DNA of 24,263 bases. Origin: Methanobrevibacter sp. Lineage in GTDB: Archaea > Methanobacteriota > Methanobacteria > Methanobacteriales > Methanobacteriaceae. The notes under the pieces are model-generated. The model was not told where the DNA came from. It ran no database searches and worked only from the letters and a program-made list of their open reading frames with translations. Below are positions 23,783-24,263 of this stretch, one piece after another. Both the position numbers and the translations under genes were made by a program. The stretch is taken from contig WRCI01000004.1 in NCBI GenBank assembly GCA_009784145.1, positions 1-24,263 of the forward strand, written 5' to 3'. The stretch's first letter is position 1. The number at the start of each line of letters is the position of its first letter.

Positions 23783-24263
23783 TTATAATAATTCTTTTAA
23801 GGTTTTCATAGCTATTTTATCATCATTCCATGCTTTGAGTGCTAAATCAACATAAATAACTGCTTCATTCTCATCACCCACACTATAAAATCCTGGAAAT
23901 TCCTTAGGAAATTTCTTTTTGCCAGTTAAAAAAGGAATAACATGTTTATTCATTTCAATAGCTCGTCCATATAACATTTCTATGATTTCTTTTTCTTCTT
24001 TATTTTTAATGGAAAGTAATAATTCTGAAAATGCCCATGTGGCGCTATATTCTTCATCAAACAAATTCAATAAATCTTCAGCTTCTTTTAGTCTATTTAG
24101 TTCTAGGTATTGGCTAATTAAAATATGCCTTATTCCTTGATTATCGTCTGGATTTAATTCTAAAATATATTCTAACTGATTAACTCCTTTTTCTTTTTGA
24201 CCATCTTTCAATAATAACATAGCTTGTTCCAATAGATGCATCATAAATGGTCGAGTTTCATGC
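23783..24263 (-). CDS. TPR protein, 5' end outside the window
   Basis: This is a helical-repeat protein with TPR-like units (LEQAMLLLKDGQKEKGVNQL, then YILELNPDDNQGIRHILISQ, LNRLKEAEDLL) and a C-terminal signature KKKFPKEFPGFYSVGDENEA with AVIYVDLALKAWN. That tail, the NPDDNQGIR phrase and an upstream in-frame ETRPFM match a widespread TPR family whose members often read TRPYM ahead of the first TPR helix. The frame stays open from the Met codons at 24244/24241 through codons for H, E, T, R, P and F to the window edge, so the apparent ATG is internal and the true start lies beyond 24263. Function unknown; probably protein-protein contacts. Confidence 0.8.
   Translation of the reverse strand, partial: HETRPFMMHLLEQAMLLLKDGQKEKGVNQLEYILELNPDDNQGIRHILISQYLELNRLKEAEDLLNLFDEEYSATWAFSELLLSIKNKEEKEIIEMLYGRAIEMNKHVIPFLTGKKKFPKEFPGFYSVGDENEAVIYVDLALKAWNDDKIAMKTLKELL

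Overview
This very AT-rich window comes from a methanogenic archaeon of the order Methanobacteriales, most likely a Methanobrevibacter-like species. The evidence is coenzyme M genes (comB, comC, comD, comE), a coenzyme F420 gene (cofG), a methanopterin gene (mptA), a wyosine tRNA enzyme, an archaeal proteasome beta subunit, the archaeal termination nuclease FttA/aCPSF1, GGTG/GTGAT-type ribosome binding sites, and envelope proteins with a pseudomurein-binding-like region. Extreme A/T bias, Asn/Lys-rich loops in conserved enzymes and many short tandem repeats between genes fit a gut or termite-gut Methanobrevibacter. The exact species is inference.

Layout. 1-1400 (minus): an unrecognised conserved-looking protein, then a decayed gene with one frameshift and two in-frame stops. 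1643-1754: a 14-bp tandem array. 1910-5886 (plus): comB, a TraB-family membrane protein, a small DUF1922 zinc protein and a CNNM/CorC-type membrane protein. 6062-11211 (minus): a TtuA/Ncs6-like tRNA thiolase, cofG, an unknown 151-residue protein, mptA and a Taw2-like tRNA enzyme. 11939-19207 (plus): psmB, fttA, purM, comC, comD, comE, a run of core genes separated by long AT-rich spacers. 19260-22820 (minus): five consecutive single-pass membrane proteins; three have a cytosolic zinc ribbon, one a pseudomurein-binding-like region, and one looks like an M14/AstE zinc peptidase. 23195-24263 (minus): a PaaI-type thioesterase and a TPR protein whose 5' end lies outside the window.

How the genes work together. 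ComB, ComC and ComDE cover the coenzyme M route from phosphosulfolactate to sulfoacetaldehyde; comA is not in the window. MptA starts tetrahydromethanopterin synthesis and CofG makes half of the F420 chromophore, so three methanogenic cofactors are represented. The minus-strand cluster at 19.3-22.8 kb is the accessory part and the best candidate for an undescribed system, probably acting at the pseudomurein wall.

Non-coding signals. A hairpin plus T-tracts sits on the psmB stop codon. Six in-phase 23-bp units lie directly before fttA. A 17-bp direct repeat with 23-bp spacing is interlaced with an 11-bp inverted repeat at the comD promoter. Two identical 18-bp hairpins lie between convergent genes. 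No tRNA, rRNA, CRISPR array or insertion sequence was seen.
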